This document shows positions 9,030-18,677 of a stretch of 25,758 bases of DNA, in pieces. The DNA is from an uncultured Pseudomonadaceae bacterium (GTDB lineage Bacteria > Pseudomonadota > Gammaproteobacteria > Pseudomonadales > Pseudomonadaceae), in contig CANRHT010000002.1 of the NCBI GenBank assembly GCA_947630465.1, positions 1 through 25,758 of the forward strand, given 5' to 3'. A program made the position numbers and the translations under genes. The notes beneath the pieces are model-generated. The model was given only the letters and a program-made list of their open reading frames with translations, did no database searches and was not told where the DNA came from. Position 1 is the first letter of the stretch. Each line of letters starts with the position of its first letter.

Positions 9030-11270
9030 ATGGTACAAGTCAGAACAGAGCAGCCCATTCATGCCGATGGCAGTATTGATTTGCCCAGTTGGGTTGAGCA
9101 GATTATTGCAGTCGCACCGACGCTGGACGCCCAAGTTCTGCTGGCTGCATGTGAGTTTGCCCGTGATGCTGAGCTGAAAGCGCTCGCCGCTCATAATATT
9201 TGGGCGGTAGGGTCTTCGAGCCTGCAGATTGGTTTAGAAATTGCCCAAATCTTAGTGGATTTAAAGCTCGATCAAGAAACCTTGGTGGCGGCTGTTTTGT
9301 ACCGCACCGTTCGTGAAGGCAAAGCGCCCTTAGCTGATATTGAACGTGCTTTTGGGGCAACGGTGAGCAAGCTGATTGATGGTGTGCTGCGCATGGCCGC
9401 GATCAGCGCCAGTATTAATCCACGCGACAGTGTGGTGCTTAACGCACAAGCTCAGGTGGACAATCTGCGCCGTATGTTGGTGGCGATGGTCGACGATGTG
9501 CGCGTGGCGTTAATCAAATTAGCAGAACGTACCTGTGCGATTCGTGCAGTAAAAAATGCGCCCGAACACAAACGTTATCGTGTTGCGCGTGAAGTCTTTG
9601 ATATTTATGCACCGCTGGCGCATCGCTTAGGTATTGGTCATATCAAGTGGGAGCTGGAAGATTTATCTTTCCGTTACTTGGAAACTGAGCAGTACATGCA
9701 CATCGCCGGTTTGCTGCATGAGCGGCGCATTGATCGTGAACAGTTCATTCGCCGCGTAGTACAGGAGCTGCGTGATGAGCTCACTGAGGCGCATATCGAA
9801 GCGGATGTCAGTGGCCGAGTGAAGCATATCTACTCAATCTGGCGCAAAATGCAGAAAAAAGGTCTGCAGTTTAGTGAGATTTATGATGTGCGTGCGGTGC
9901 GTATTCTGGTACCGCAGGTGCGTGATTGCTATACCGCGTTGGGCATTGTGCATACGCGCTGGCGCCATATTGCCCGCGAATTTGATGACTATATAGCCAA
10001 CCCTAAAGAAAATGGTTATCGCTCATTGCACACAGCGGTTATTGGTCCTGAAGGTAAAGTGTTAGAAGTGCAAATTCGTACTCACGAAATGCATGAAGAA
10101 GCTGAGCTTGGGGTATGTGCGCATTGGCGTTATAAAGGCACTGATGCCAACGCGCCGTCTGATCATTATGAAGAGAAAATCGCTTGGTTGCGCCAAGTGC
10201 TCGAGTGGCACGAAGAACTGGGTGATATCGGTGGTTTGGGTGAACAGATCCGCGTTGATATTGAGCCTGACCGTGTCTATGTGTTTACGCCCGATGGCCA
10301 TGCGATTGATTTACCTAAAGGTTCAACACCGCTGGATTTTGCCTATCGAGTGCACACGGAAATTGGTCATAACTGCCGCGGCGCTAAGGTCAATGGGCGC
10401 ATTGTGCCGCTCAATTACAGCCTGAAAACCGGTGAGCAAGTTGAGGTGATTACCGGTAAAAACGGTGCGCCCAGTCGTGATTGGCTCAATACCAATTTAG
10501 GCTATATCACCACTACCCGAGCACGGGCTAAAGTGGTGCACTGGTTTAAGTTGCAAGCGCGTGATCAAAACGTCGCCGCAGGCAAGCAGATGCTGGAACG
10601 GGAAATGGCCCGTTTAGCCATCGGCTCTGTGAGTTTTGAAAAGCTGGCTGAGCGGTGTAATTTAAAAACCAGCGAGGATTTGTTTGCTGCTTTAGGTGCT
10701 GGTGATGTACGTCTAGCGCATGCCGTTGGTTTGGCGCAGCAGCTGCTTGAGCCTCATGAGCGCGGTACGCAATATGTTGATTTAATTCCACGCAAACCTG
10801 CCCAGCATTCGCCCAGTCGCGATGAAATACGTATCCATGGCGTCGGTAATTTATTGACGCAAATGGCCGGTTGTTGTCAGCCAGTACCGGGCGAGCCGAT
10901 TGTTGGTTACATCACCATGGGGCGTGGGGTGACTATCCATCGGCAAGATTGCCCAGCGGCCTTGCAACTCAGTCGCCGTGAACCGGAGCGAATGATTCAA
11001 GTGGGGTGGGGCGCTGAACCGGTTAAAACCTACCCGGTGGATGTGTTGGTGCGTGCCTATGATCGTCCCGGCTTGCTCAGCGATATTTCAGCTGTATTGC
11101 TCAATGAGAAAATGAATATTGTCGCGCTCAACACCAGTGCGGTGAAGGACGATAATATTGCCACCATGAGCTTAACCGTTGAGGTGCCGGGTTTAGATGA
11201 GCTGGGGCGTTTACTGGGGCGTATTTCACAATTACCCAATGTGATAGAAGTGCGCCGTAAGCGTCATTAA
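9030..11270 (+). CDS. relA: GTP pyrophosphokinase RelA, (p)ppGpp synthetase I
   Basis: Ribosome-associated (p)ppGpp synthetase of the stringent response. The ATG at 9030 has AGGA 7 nt upstream; the in-frame TTG at 8994 lacks this and would add 12 residues. At 746 aa it matches RelA (E. coli 744). The N-terminal domain is a degenerate HD hydrolase: where SpoT has an HD..ED motif this protein reads LYRTVREGK (90-98), so hydrolysis is not expected. The synthetase domain (about 255-370) has YDVRAVRI, EFDD (317-320) and YRSLHTAV. EFDD is the EXDD signature of synthesis-only RelA, not the RXKD of bifunctional enzymes. TGS (about 412-475), a cysteine-containing zinc-finger-like domain (Cys615, Cys616, Cys641) and a C-terminal ACT/RRM domain (about 668-746) follow. 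Confidence 0.96.
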   Translation: MVQVRTEQPIHADGSIDLPSWVEQIIAVAPTLDAQVLLAACEFARDAELKALAAHNIWAVGSSSLQIGLEIAQILVDLKLDQETLVAAVLYRTVREGKAPLADIERAFGATVSKLIDGVLRMAAISASINPRDSVVLNAQAQVDNLRRMLVAMVDDVRVALIKLAERTCAIRAVKNAPEHKRYRVAREVFDIYAPLAHRLGIGHIKWELEDLSFRYLETEQYMHIAGLLHERRIDREQFIRRVVQELRDELTEAHIEADVSGRVKHIYSIWRKMQKKGLQFSEIYDVRAVRILVPQVRDCYTALGIVHTRWRHIAREFDDYIANPKENGYRSLHTAVIGPEGKVLEVQIRTHEMHEEAELGVCAHWRYKGTDANAPSDHYEEKIAWLRQVLEWHEELGDIGGLGEQIRVDIEPDRVYVFTPDGHAIDLPKGSTPLDFAYRVHTEIGHNCRGAKVNGRIVPLNYSLKTGEQVEVITGKNGAPSRDWLNTNLGYITTTRARAKVVHWFKLQARDQNVAAGKQMLEREMARLAIGSVSFEKLAERCNLKTSEDLFAALGAGDVRLAHAVGLAQQLLEPHERGTQYVDLIPRKPAQHSPSRDEIRIHGVGNLLTQMAGCCQPVPGEPIVGYITMGRGVTIHRQDCPAALQLSRREPERMIQVGWGAEPVKTYPVDVLVRAYDRPGLLSDISAVLLNEKMNIVALNTSAVKDDNIATMSLTVEVPGLDELGRLLGRISQLPNVIEVRRKRH

Positions 11271-11435
11271 ATCCAAGAGCTGGCGCTGCAGACGCGGCGC
11301 TGGCATGGATTGTCGGTAGCGGTATAGAACAGCGTTAAAACAGCAGTGAACAGTAGCAATCACCCACTTATTAGCCTTAATGGGGCGGGTTCGCTATTCT
11401 TAGCCCCCGTTATTATTTTAGAAGGAAGCCATTGC

Positions 11436-11777
11436 ATGTCCGAATTTCCAGCATGCCCTGCTTGTCAGGAAGAAATTACTTATCCTGATCGTGAGAATTA
11501 TGTATGCGCCACTTGTGGCCATGAGTGGCCCATGGATGGTTCAGTTGAGACTGATGAAAGCGACGTAAAAGTGGTGCGCGATGCCCACGGTACACCGCTG
11601 GCTGACGGTGATACGGTCGTCTTGATCAAAGATTTAAAAGTTAAAGGCAGCTCAACAGTGATTAAAATGGGCACTCGAGTGACCAACATCAAAATTGTTG
11701 ATGGCGATCATGACCTTGATTGCCGTGTTGATGGGCAAAAAATCATGCTCAAATCTGAGTTTATGAAAAAAGCCTAA
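11436..11777 (+). CDS. yjdM: YjdM (PhnA-family) zinc-ribbon protein
   Basis: A small cytoplasmic protein of 113 aa. The N terminus has two Cys pairs, CPAC (7-10) and CATCGHEW (from 26), forming a zinc ribbon. The C-terminal PhnA domain carries DANG-like DAHGTPLADGDTV and VKGSS..KMGTRV. The family was once called PhnA after the alkylphosphonate regulon, but it is not the unrelated phosphonoacetate hydrolase and its biochemical function is not settled. The ATG at 11436 is chosen: GAAGGAA lies upstream and the start MSEFPACPAC matches the family. The longer frame back to 11346 runs through what looks like promoter sequence. No phosphonate genes are nearby. Confidence 0.9.
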   Translation: MSEFPACPACQEEITYPDRENYVCATCGHEWPMDGSVETDESDVKVVRDAHGTPLADGDTVVLIKDLKVKGSSTVIKMGTRVTNIKIVDGDHDLDCRVDGQKIMLKSEFMKKA

Positions 11778-11968
11778 GCAGTTATAGCACGTTGCTTGTG
11801 TGCTGTTTGAACATCGCGCGCAGATACAACAGGTCTGTTCTGGGCTTTTGTTTATTTGCGCGTTATCTAAGGTGAATATTGTGCTGTAACAGCTGTTGGC
11901 ACTATAAATTATTGCCTGCGAGCAGTAGAATAGCGCCTTTATCGCATAATTCTCGTGGAGTTGAAGGC

Positions 11969-13186
11969 ATGTCAGACGTCAAGAAGGTGGTTCTCGCCTA
12001 TTCCGGTGGCTTGGACACTTCGGTCATTCTTAAATGGCTGCAAGATACGTACAACTGTGAGGTTGTTACTTTTACCGCTGATTTAGGTCAGGGTGAAGAA
12101 GTCGAGCCAGCACGTGCAAAAGCACAAGCTTTAGGTGTTAAAGAAATCTACATTGACGATCTGCGCGAAGAGTTTGTTCGTGACTTTGTCTTCCCCATGT
12201 TCCGTGCGAACACGATTTACGAAGGCGAGTACTTACTCGGTACTTCAATTGCACGTCCGTTAATCGCTAAGCGTTTAATTGAGATTGCCAATGAAACCGG
12301 CGCTGATGCGATTTCGCACGGTGCAACCGGTAAAGGTAATGACCAAGTGCGTTTTGAGCTGGGTGCTTATGCCCTTAAGCCCGGCGTAAAAGTGATTGCG
12401 CCGTGGCGTGAGTGGGATTTGTTATCGCGTGAAAAGCTGATGGATTATGCAGCGAAGCACAATATTGAAATTGAGCGTCACGGTAACAAGAAGTCTCCTT
12501 ACTCAATGGATGCCAACTTGTTGCACATTTCTTATGAAGGCGGGGTGTTGGAAGATACCTGGGCTGAGCACGAAGAAGATATGTGGCGCTGGACTAAGTC
12601 GCTTGAAGAAGCATCGAACACGCCACAGTACATCGAGCTGACGTACCGCAAAGGTGATATCACCGCGATTGATGGCGTGGATATGTCACCGGCTACAGTA
12701 TTGGCTGAGCTGAACCGCATTGGTGGTGAGCACGGTATTGGCCGTATTGATATCGTTGAGAACCGTTATGTGGGTATGAAAGCACGTGGTTGCTACGAAA
12801 CCCCAGGCGGCACCATTATGCTTAAAGCCCACCGCGCGATTGAGTCAATCACGCTGGATCGTGAAGTAGCACACCTTAAAGACAGCTTGATGCCTAAGTA
12901 CGCTGAGTTGATCTACAACGGCTACTGGTGGAGCCCAGAGCGTGCGATGTTGCAGCAAATGATTGATGCATCGCAAGAGAACGTCAACGGTGTGGTACGT
13001 TTGAAACTCTATAAAGGCAATATCGTACTTATTGGCCGTAAATCAGACGATTCACTCTTTGATGCAGCGATTGCAACCTTTGAAGATGACGCTGGTGCAT
13101 ACGACCAAGCGGATGCGGCAGGCTTTATTAAGCTCAACGCGTTGCGTTTGCGCATTGCGGCGACTAAAGGGCGTAAGTTGCTATAA
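11969..13186 (+). CDS. argG: Argininosuccinate synthase
   Basis: ATP-dependent condensation of citrulline and aspartate, the penultimate step of arginine synthesis. It is 405 aa, the usual bacterial type-1 length. The ATP P-loop is AYSGGLDTS (10-18), and the citrulline/aspartate region reads [33 protein letters not shown] and [10 protein letters not shown] are also conserved. The ATG at 11969 is preceded by GTGGAG; the earlier in-frame start at 11879 is non-canonical, and the TAGAAT box at 11927-11932 between them looks like the -10 element of the argG promoter, so the longer form is unlikely. A clear terminator follows at 13236. gloA comes next on the same strand with its own ribosome site. 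Confidence 0.97.
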   Translation: MSDVKKVVLAYSGGLDTSVILKWLQDTYNCEVVTFTADLGQGEEVEPARAKAQALGVKEIYIDDLREEFVRDFVFPMFRANTIYEGEYLLGTSIARPLIAKRLIEIANETGADAISHGATGKGNDQVRFELGAYALKPGVKVIAPWREWDLLSREKLMDYAAKHNIEIERHGNKKSPYSMDANLLHISYEGGVLEDTWAEHEEDMWRWTKSLEEASNTPQYIELTYRKGDITAIDGVDMSPATVLAELNRIGGEHGIGRIDIVENRYVGMKARGCYETPGGTIMLKAHRAIESITLDREVAHLKDSLMPKYAELIYNGYWWSPERAMLQQMIDASQENVNGVVRLKLYKGNIVLIGRKSDDSLFDAAIATFEDDAGAYDQADAAGFIKLNALRLRIAATKGRKLL

Positions 13187-13235
13187 CGCTAGGCTGCAAC
13201 GAAATGCTGTAGTCAGTGTTATACATTGCTACGCT

Positions 13236-13266
13236 AAACCCCAGTCTTTGTGCTGGGGTTTTTTTT
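13236..13266 (+). terminator. Rho-independent terminator of argG
   Basis: Stem CCCCAG (13239-13244) / CTGGGG (13253-13258), extended by flanking AAA/TTT pairs, with an 8-nt loop and an 8-T run (13259-13266). It is 49 nt past the argG stop and 32 nt before gloA, so gloA expression needs read-through or a promoter not identified here. Confidence 0.93.
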
Positions 13267-13298
13267 GCTAAAACTGTTATGGCTGAAGGAGATATGTA

Positions 13299-13691
13299 AT
13301 GAGACTTTTACACACCATGCTGCGAGTGGGCGATTTGGATGCTTCGATTGCTTTTTACACTGAAGTGTTGGGTATGCAATTGTTGCGTCGCCGTGATTAT
13401 CCAGAGGGTAAATTTACTTTGGCTTTTGTTGGTTATGGCGATGAAGCCAGCAACAGCGTGATTGAGTTGACCCATAACTGGGGCGTAGATACGTATGATC
13501 TGGGCGATGGTTATGGTCATATTGCTTTAGAAGTAGAAGACGTTTACAAGGCCTGTGATGACATTCGTGCGCGTGGCGGCAAAATCACCCGCGAGCCGGG
13601 CCCGATGCAGCATGGCTCAAGTATTTTGGCCTTTGTTGAAGATCCAGATGGCTACAAAATTGAGTTGTTGTCGCCATCGCGTAAAGATTAG
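13299..13691 (+). CDS. gloA: Lactoylglutathione lyase (glyoxalase I, short Ni-type)
   Basis: Converts the hemithioacetal of methylglyoxal and glutathione to S-lactoylglutathione. It has 130 aa and two VOC beta-alpha-beta-beta-beta repeats. The four metal ligands fall at His5, Glu56, His74 and Glu122, exactly the positions known for E. coli GlxI. The short form without the inserts of the Zn-type enzymes suggests Ni2+ activation. A strong AAGGAG lies 9 nt upstream of the ATG. No classical terminator follows; instead the first structured repeat unit begins within about 35 nt of the stop codon and could act as the 3' end structure. Confidence 0.96.
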   Translation: MRLLHTMLRVGDLDASIAFYTEVLGMQLLRRRDYPEGKFTLAFVGYGDEASNSVIELTHNWGVDTYDLGDGYGHIALEVEDVYKACDDIRARGGKITREPGPMQHGSSILAFVEDPDGYKIELLSPSRKD

Positions 13692-13695
13692 GTTT

Positions 13696-13837
13696 TTCAC
13701 GCACTAGATTAGATTGTGCATGTCGTGCTGCACTATTGCTGTTCTTCCGTCGATGAGCCCATCCGGGGCTCAACTCCGGCGCTGCGCCATCCATGGCTTC
13801 GCTTGACACAGCAACAGTGCAGCACTCGTTGACCATT
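13696..13837 (-). repeat. Structured intergenic repeat, unit A (minus orientation)
   Basis: The core at 13725-13825 is bounded by an 18-nt inverted repeat (13725-13742 and 13808-13825, 17 of 18 paired). Inside are hairpins TGAGCCC-ATCCG-GGGCTCA (13754-13772), GGCG-CTG-CGCC (13778-13788) and GCCA-TCCA-TGGC (13786-13797); the last two overlap and are alternatives. Read on the minus strand, the first and last loops carry GGA. Its reverse complement aligns along almost its full length with unit B at 13902-14038, so the two are inverted, diverged copies. It does not match a named family I can recall with confidence. Unit ends are approximate. Confidence 0.75.
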
Positions 13838-13901
13838 GGCGTTGTTGGCCAATCTCATGTTGTAGCTCGATAGATGAGGTTGCAATCTTACTGGCACAGG
13901 T

Positions 13902-14038
13902 AATGGTTGATGAGTACTGCGTTAGTGACGCGGCAAGCGCAGCCAAGGATGGCGTAGCGCCCGAATCGAGACAGGATGTCTCGTTGAGGGAAGAGCGCCA
14001 CTAATGCAGTGCGTCAGGCGCAATAGTTCAGTACGCTA
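13902..14038 (+). repeat. Structured intergenic repeat, unit B (plus orientation)
   Basis: It has the same architecture as unit A. Terminal arms are ACTGCGTTAGTG (13916-13927) and CACTAATGCAGT (13999-14010), 11 of 12 paired. Inside are GCCA-AGGA-TGGC (13941-13952) and CGAGAC-AGGAT-GTCTCG (13966-13982). The second stem differs completely from its counterpart in unit A, yet both pair perfectly around a GGAT loop, so pairing rather than sequence is conserved. A 64-nt spacer separates it from unit A and holds a small hairpin, ATTGGC-GTTGTTG-GCCAAT (13835-13853). Unit ends are approximate. Confidence 0.75.
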
Positions 14039-14068
14039 TGCGAAATAATGAAAAGTCACATCTCAATA

Positions 14069-14106
14069 AAAAACGGGCGACTGTATCAAACCAGTCGCCC
14101 GTTTTT
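14069..14106. terminator. Bidirectional rho-independent terminator, end of the efflux operon
   Basis: A 15-bp perfect stem (14069-14083 and 14092-14106; GC-rich core CGGGCGACTG) with an 8-nt loop, flanked by A and T runs. On the minus strand it lies 25 nt past the OprM-like stop codon. On the plus strand it would also end any transcript passing through the repeat units. Confidence 0.93.
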
Positions 14107-14130
14107 ATGTGTTACACGCAATCTCTAAAG

Positions 14131-15540
14131 TTATTTAGGCGCTGGTGAGTTATCTTCCTGGTAACCGCCACCCAGCGCTTTATACAGATTGATCTCGCTG
14201 GCCAGTTGTGCAAATTGCGTACTGATACGCTTTTGCTTGGCATCAAACAACAAACGCTGAGCATCCAATAGCGTGAGCTGGTTATCGATACCTTCACCGT
14301 AACGGCGATCAGCAATAGCGTAATACGCTTCGCTCGACTGCACCAAAGCGTCATAAGCTGTGAGTTGCTGCTGATAGGTGGTGCGCTCAATCAAGCCATC
14401 GGCCACTTCTTGAAACGCTGTTTGAATGGCTTTTTCATAACGGGCTACATGGATATCTTTTTGGATTTCACTGTAATCCAAGTTTGCCCGCAAACGTCCC
14501 GCATTAAAAATCGGGATATTAATACTGGGCTTAAATAACCATGAGCCACTGCCACCATCAAACAGTCCCGATAAATCAGGACTCAAACTGCCCGCCGTTG
14601 CCGTCAAAGTGATACTCGGGAAAAACGCAGCCCGAGCCGCACCAATATTGGCGTTCGCCGCTTTGAGTTGATATTCCGCTTGCAAGATATCAGGACGACG
14701 CTGCAGCAAATCTGCAGGTAAACCTACAGGTAATTGCGCAAATTCAAACTGCGCTAAAGGTGCTGCCGTCATTGTATCCACTGTTGGCGTACCACCTAAG
14801 AGCAGATTCAGCGCATTGCGGCTCTGCACCGATTGACGCTCAAATTGCGCCAAACTGATACGTGCACCATTGACTGACGTACGCGCCTGTTGCAACTCGA
14901 GCGAGGTAGCGACCCCAACATCATAGCTGCGCTCAACCAGTGCCAAACTGTCTTCATAGGTGGCTAAAGTCTCGCGCACTAAACTCAAGGTTTCTTGATC
15001 TGCTTGCAAGTTGAGCCACGCCGTAGCCACAGCCGTGATTAAACTCAACTGCGTACTGCGCTGTGCTTGTTCGCTGGCAAAGTAGGTTTCTAACGCTTGA
15101 TCACGCAAACTGCCTAAGCGATTAAAAAAGTCCAACTCCCACGCGGTAATACCCAAGTTTGCTGAGTATTGACTGTTAATGGTTGCATCATTACCCGCAG
15201 GATTCATATTACCGGGAATACGCTGGCGGTTTGCGCCGCCACTGGCATCAATCGACGGGAAGCGCGCGCTGCGTTGAATGCGGTACTGCGCACGAAAGGC
15301 ATCCACATTTAGCGCGGCAATCCGTAGGTCACGGTTGTTTTTCAGTGCCGTCTCAATCAGTGCTTGCAGGGTTGGATCTTGGAAAAAATCACGCCATGCA
15401 GGCAATGTAGCTTGGGCGTTTTGCGCCTGTTGAGCATCCCACTGCTCAGCAACGGGTGCAGCCGGTTGCTGATAGTTGGGCACTAAAGAACAACCTGTGA
15501 GAGCAGCTAATAATGCAGCGGCTAGGGCGGTATGTTTCAT
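14131..15540 (-). CDS. oprM: Outer-membrane efflux lipoprotein, OprM/TtgC type (TolC family)
   Basis: Outer-membrane channel of the tripartite pump. It is 469 aa with an N-terminal lipoprotein signal, lipobox LTGC (Cys17). Two outer membrane efflux repeats follow: the first includes [19 protein letters not shown] and [17 protein letters not shown], the second includes [20 protein letters not shown] and [15 protein letters not shown]. Length is close to OprM (485 aa). Its ATG overlaps the stop of the pump gene (TCAT at 15537-15540), so it is translationally coupled as the last gene of the operon. A terminator follows. Confidence 0.93.
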   Translation of the reverse strand: MKHTALAAALLAALTGCSLVPNYQQPAAPVAEQWDAQQAQNAQATLPAWRDFFQDPTLQALIETALKNNRDLRIAALNVDAFRAQYRIQRSARFPSIDASGGANRQRIPGNMNPAGNDATINSQYSANLGITAWELDFFNRLGSLRDQALETYFASEQAQRSTQLSLITAVATAWLNLQADQETLSLVRETLATYEDSLALVERSYDVGVATSLELQQARTSVNGARISLAQFERQSVQSRNALNLLLGGTPTVDTMTAAPLAQFEFAQLPVGLPADLLQRRPDILQAEYQLKAANANIGAARAAFFPSITLTATAGSLSPDLSGLFDGGSGSWLFKPSINIPIFNAGRLRANLDYSEIQKDIHVARYEKAIQTAFQEVADGLIERTTYQQQLTAYDALVQSSEAYYAIADRRYGEGIDNQLTLLDAQRLLFDAKQKRISTQFAQLASEINLYKALGGGYQEDNSPAPK

Positions 15541-18500
15541 TGTCCGTCCTCCTGGTTAGTGTCTGACGCTTTCTTAAAGAGCCCGCTGACAAAGACATAG
15601 AATAATGGCACAAAGAAAATCGCTAGCACCATCGCCGAAACCATGCCGCCAATCACACCCGTACCAATCGCATGCTTACTGCCTGCACCAGCACCGGTTG
15701 AAATTGCCAAGGGAATTACCCCGAAAATAAAGGCTAAAGAGGTCATGATAATCGGACGTAAACGAATCCGGCTGGCTTCCACGGCAGCCGCGGCATAACT
15801 CATACCTTGCTCGTGTAGGGACTTGGCAAACTCCACAATCAAAATGGCGTTACGCGCCGACAAACCAATGGTGGTCAGCAAGCCAATCTGGAAGTACACA
15901 TCATTGGATAAGCCGCGGCCATAGGTTGCCAGTAGCGCACCTAAAATACCCAGAGGTACAACCAGCATCACCGAGAAGGGGATTGACCAGCTCTCATACA
16001 TGGCTGCTAAGCATAAGAACACCACCAGCAGCGACAGAGCGTAGAGAGCAGGGGCTTGGTCGCCGGAGAGACGTTCTTCAAACGACAGTCCGGTCCAGGC
16101 CATACCGACACCGTTGGGCAGTTTTTTAGCAATTTCTTCAACCGCCAACATGGCATCACCCGAGCTGTAGCCGGGCGCTGCGCTACCGAGAATCTCCATA
16201 GCAGGTACACCGTTATAGCGTGACAGTTTAGGTGAACCGTAAGTCCATTCGCCGCTGGCAAAACTGCTAAAGGGGATCATCTCGCCTTGCTTGTTGCGCA
16301 CGTACCATTTTTCCAAGTCTTCTGGATTCATCCGTGCTTCGGCTTCGGCTTGCATAAAGACTTTCTTTACCCGGCCACGGTCAATAAAGTCATTGACGTA
16401 ACTACTGCCCCAAGCAGCCGACAAGGTTTGGTTAATATCCGTGAGTGACAAGCCCATCGAGCTGGCTTTTTCATCGTCAATAAACAACTGATATTGCGGT
16501 TCATCCAGTAAGCCGTTGGCACGCACCTGTGTCAGGCGCGGGTCTTGGTTGGCCAGTTGTACAAACTGATCACGGGCTTGGCTTAACACTTCATGCCCTA
16601 CACTGGCACGGTCTTGTAGGTACATATTGAAACCCGTGGCGTTACCCAACTCCATTACCGCAGGTGGCGCAAAGGCAAAGACCATGGCATCACGGAAAGA
16701 GAAGAACTGCATTTGCGCACGTTGGGCGAGAGAGAACACGCTTTGGTGCTCTTGAGTACGCTCTTCCCAAGGCTTTAGGCCAATAAATGCCATACCTGAG
16801 TTTTGACCACGGCCGGCAAAGTTAAAGCCCGTAATGGCAAAAACAGAACGTACCGTGTCACTTTCTTCAGTGAGCAAGTAATCACGCATTTTGCTGACCA
16901 CTTCATAGGTACGCTCAGCACTTGAGCCTGCTGGCGTTTGTACTTGGGCAAACAAAACACCTTGGTCTTCTTCGGGTAAGAACGACGTGGGGATTTTGGT
17001 AAACATCCAGCCCATGATGGCGACAATAATCACATACATCAGCAAGTAAGGCGCTTTGCGACGCAGCATGGCGGTTACACCTTTCTCATAGCGGTTGACG
17101 CCACGTTGGAAAGTGCGGTTAAACCAGCCAAAGAAACCACGCTTCTCCATATTGCCACCTTGCTTGGTGGGCTTGAGCATAGTGGCGCACAGCGCTGGAG
17201 TCAGGATCAAAGCAACCAATACCGACAGCACCATCGCCGACACAATAGTGACCGAGAACTGCTGGTAAATAGCACCGGTTGAACCTTCAAAAAACGCCAT
17301 AGGTACGAATACCGCGGACAGCACCAAGCCAATTCCGACCAATGCGCCTTGAATTTGGCCCATGGATTTACGCGTGGCTTCAATGGGTGATAAGCCTTCT
17401 TCCTCCATCACCCGTTCCACGTTTTCCACCACAACAATGGCGTCATCCACCAAGATACCGATGGCTAAAACCATGGCGAACATGGTTAGGGTGTTGATGC
17501 TGTAACCGAAGGCGGCTAACACACCAAAGGTTCCTAAAATAACTACAGGAACAGCTAAAGCAGGAATTAAAGTGGCACGTAGGTTCTGCATAAACAGATA
17601 CATGACCAAGAACACCAGCACAATGGCTTCCATCAAGGTGTACACCACACCTTCAATCGATGCGGAAATAACTGGCGTAGTGTCGTAAGGGTAAACAATT
17701 TTTAACCCGGGCGGGAAAAACGGCTCCAATTCGGCCAAGGTGGCACGTACCGCGCGCGCCGTATCCAGCGCGTTAGCGCCGGTTGCCAGCTTGATCCCCA
17801 TACCAGTGGCTGGGCTACCATTGTATTCAGCGTTAATACTGTAGTTTTCACCACCGAGTTCAACGCGGGCGACATCTTTAAGGCGCACTTGTGAGCCGTC
17901 TTGATTCACTTTGAGCAAGATATTTTCAAATTGCTCAGGTGTTTCGAAGCGGGTTTTACCAATAATAGTTGCGGTCAGTTGTTGATTGGGTGAAGCCGGG
18001 AGCCCACCGAGTTGACCCGCTGATACTTGCACGTTTTGCGCTTTAATAGCATTGGATACATCCACCGGCGTCATGGCAAAGTTCGTCAGCTTGAGCGGAT
18101 CCAGCCAAATTCGCATGGCATATTGTGCACCGAAAATCTGGAAGTCACCCACACCTGCAGTACGCGAGATGGGGTCTTGAATGTTGGACACCGTATAGTC
18201 CGCCACATCGTAGCGGCTCATGCTGCCGTCTTCCGAGATCAGCGCCACAACCATTAAGAAGTTCGTGGCTGACTTAGTCACACGAATACCTTGCTGCTGC
18301 ACTTCTTGAGGCAGCAAAGGTGTGGCTAATTGCAATTTGTTTTGCACTTGAACTTGCGCGATATCAGGATCGACGTCTTGCTCAAAGGTAATGGTGATGC
18401 TCATGCTGCCGTCGGAGTTACTTTCCGAAGAAATATAGCGTAGACCATCAATACCGTTCATTTGCTGCTCAATCACCTGCACCACCGTATCTTGTACGGT

Positions 18501-18665
18501 TTGTGCTGAGGCGCCTGGGTAGCGTACGGAAATACCTACAGCCGGTGGTGCAATACTAGGGTATTGATTCACCGGTAGTTTCAAAATGGCTAGACCACCA
18601 ATCAACATAATTACTAGGGCTAAAACCCAAGCAAAAATGGGGCGGTCGATAAAAAAGTTCGACAT
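15537..18665 (-). CDS. mexB: RND multidrug efflux permease, MexB/TtgB type (HAE1 family)
   Basis: Inner-membrane proton/drug antiporter of 1042 aa (MexB 1046). The start [20 protein letters not shown] and long stretches throughout match MexB. There are twelve transmembrane segments with two large periplasmic loops (about 30-335 and 560-870). The proton-relay aspartates Asp407 and Asp408 are present in [18 protein letters not shown], and the arginine-rich RIRLR (966-970) is present. The relay lysine (MexB Lys939, AcrB Lys940) is replaced by Arg938 in GLSARNAIL, codon CGT at 15852-15854. It starts 12 nt after the MexA-like gene. Substrates are probably broad (lipophilic drugs, solvents, bile-like compounds) by family, but not deducible from sequence. 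Confidence 0.95.
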   Translation of the reverse strand: MSNFFIDRPIFAWVLALVIMLIGGLAILKLPVNQYPSIAPPAVGISVRYPGASAQTVQDTVVQVIEQQMNGIDGLRYISSESNSDGSMSITITFEQDVDPDIAQVQVQNKLQLATPLLPQEVQQQGIRVTKSATNFLMVVALISEDGSMSRYDVADYTVSNIQDPISRTAGVGDFQIFGAQYAMRIWLDPLKLTNFAMTPVDVSNAIKAQNVQVSAGQLGGLPASPNQQLTATIIGKTRFETPEQFENILLKVNQDGSQVRLKDVARVELGGENYSINAEYNGSPATGMGIKLATGANALDTARAVRATLAELEPFFPPGLKIVYPYDTTPVISASIEGVVYTLMEAIVLVFLVMYLFMQNLRATLIPALAVPVVILGTFGVLAAFGYSINTLTMFAMVLAIGILVDDAIVVVENVERVMEEEGLSPIEATRKSMGQIQGALVGIGLVLSAVFVPMAFFEGSTGAIYQQFSVTIVSAMVLSVLVALILTPALCATMLKPTKQGGNMEKRGFFGWFNRTFQRGVNRYEKGVTAMLRRKAPYLLMYVIIVAIMGWMFTKIPTSFLPEEDQGVLFAQVQTPAGSSAERTYEVVSKMRDYLLTEESDTVRSVFAITGFNFAGRGQNSGMAFIGLKPWEERTQEHQSVFSLAQRAQMQFFSFRDAMVFAFAPPAVMELGNATGFNMYLQDRASVGHEVLSQARDQFVQLANQDPRLTQVRANGLLDEPQYQLFIDDEKASSMGLSLTDINQTLSAAWGSSYVNDFIDRGRVKKVFMQAEAEARMNPEDLEKWYVRNKQGEMIPFSSFASGEWTYGSPKLSRYNGVPAMEILGSAAPGYSSGDAMLAVEEIAKKLPNGVGMAWTGLSFEERLSGDQAPALYALSLLVVFLCLAAMYESWSIPFSVMLVVPLGILGALLATYGRGLSNDVYFQIGLLTTIGLSARNAILIVEFAKSLHEQGMSYAAAAVEASRIRLRPIIMTSLAFIFGVIPLAISTGAGAGSKHAIGTGVIGGMVSAMVLAIFFVPLFYVFVSGLFKKASDTNQEDGQ

Positions 18666-18677
18666 TACAAAAATCCC

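Noticed and set aside
11436..11777. Phosphonoacetate hydrolase because of the old PhnA name
   Set aside because: The protein is a 113-aa zinc-ribbon/PhnA-domain protein with no hydrolase motifs; the shared name is historical.
11879..11968. Longer ArgG start
   Set aside because: Non-ATG start and a TAGAAT -10-like box inside the extension; the family N terminus begins at ATG 11969.
13725..14010. Hairpin-rich repeats as a CRISPR array
   Set aside because: Only two units, in inverted orientation, diverged and about 100 bp long with no regular spacers; no cas genes in the window.
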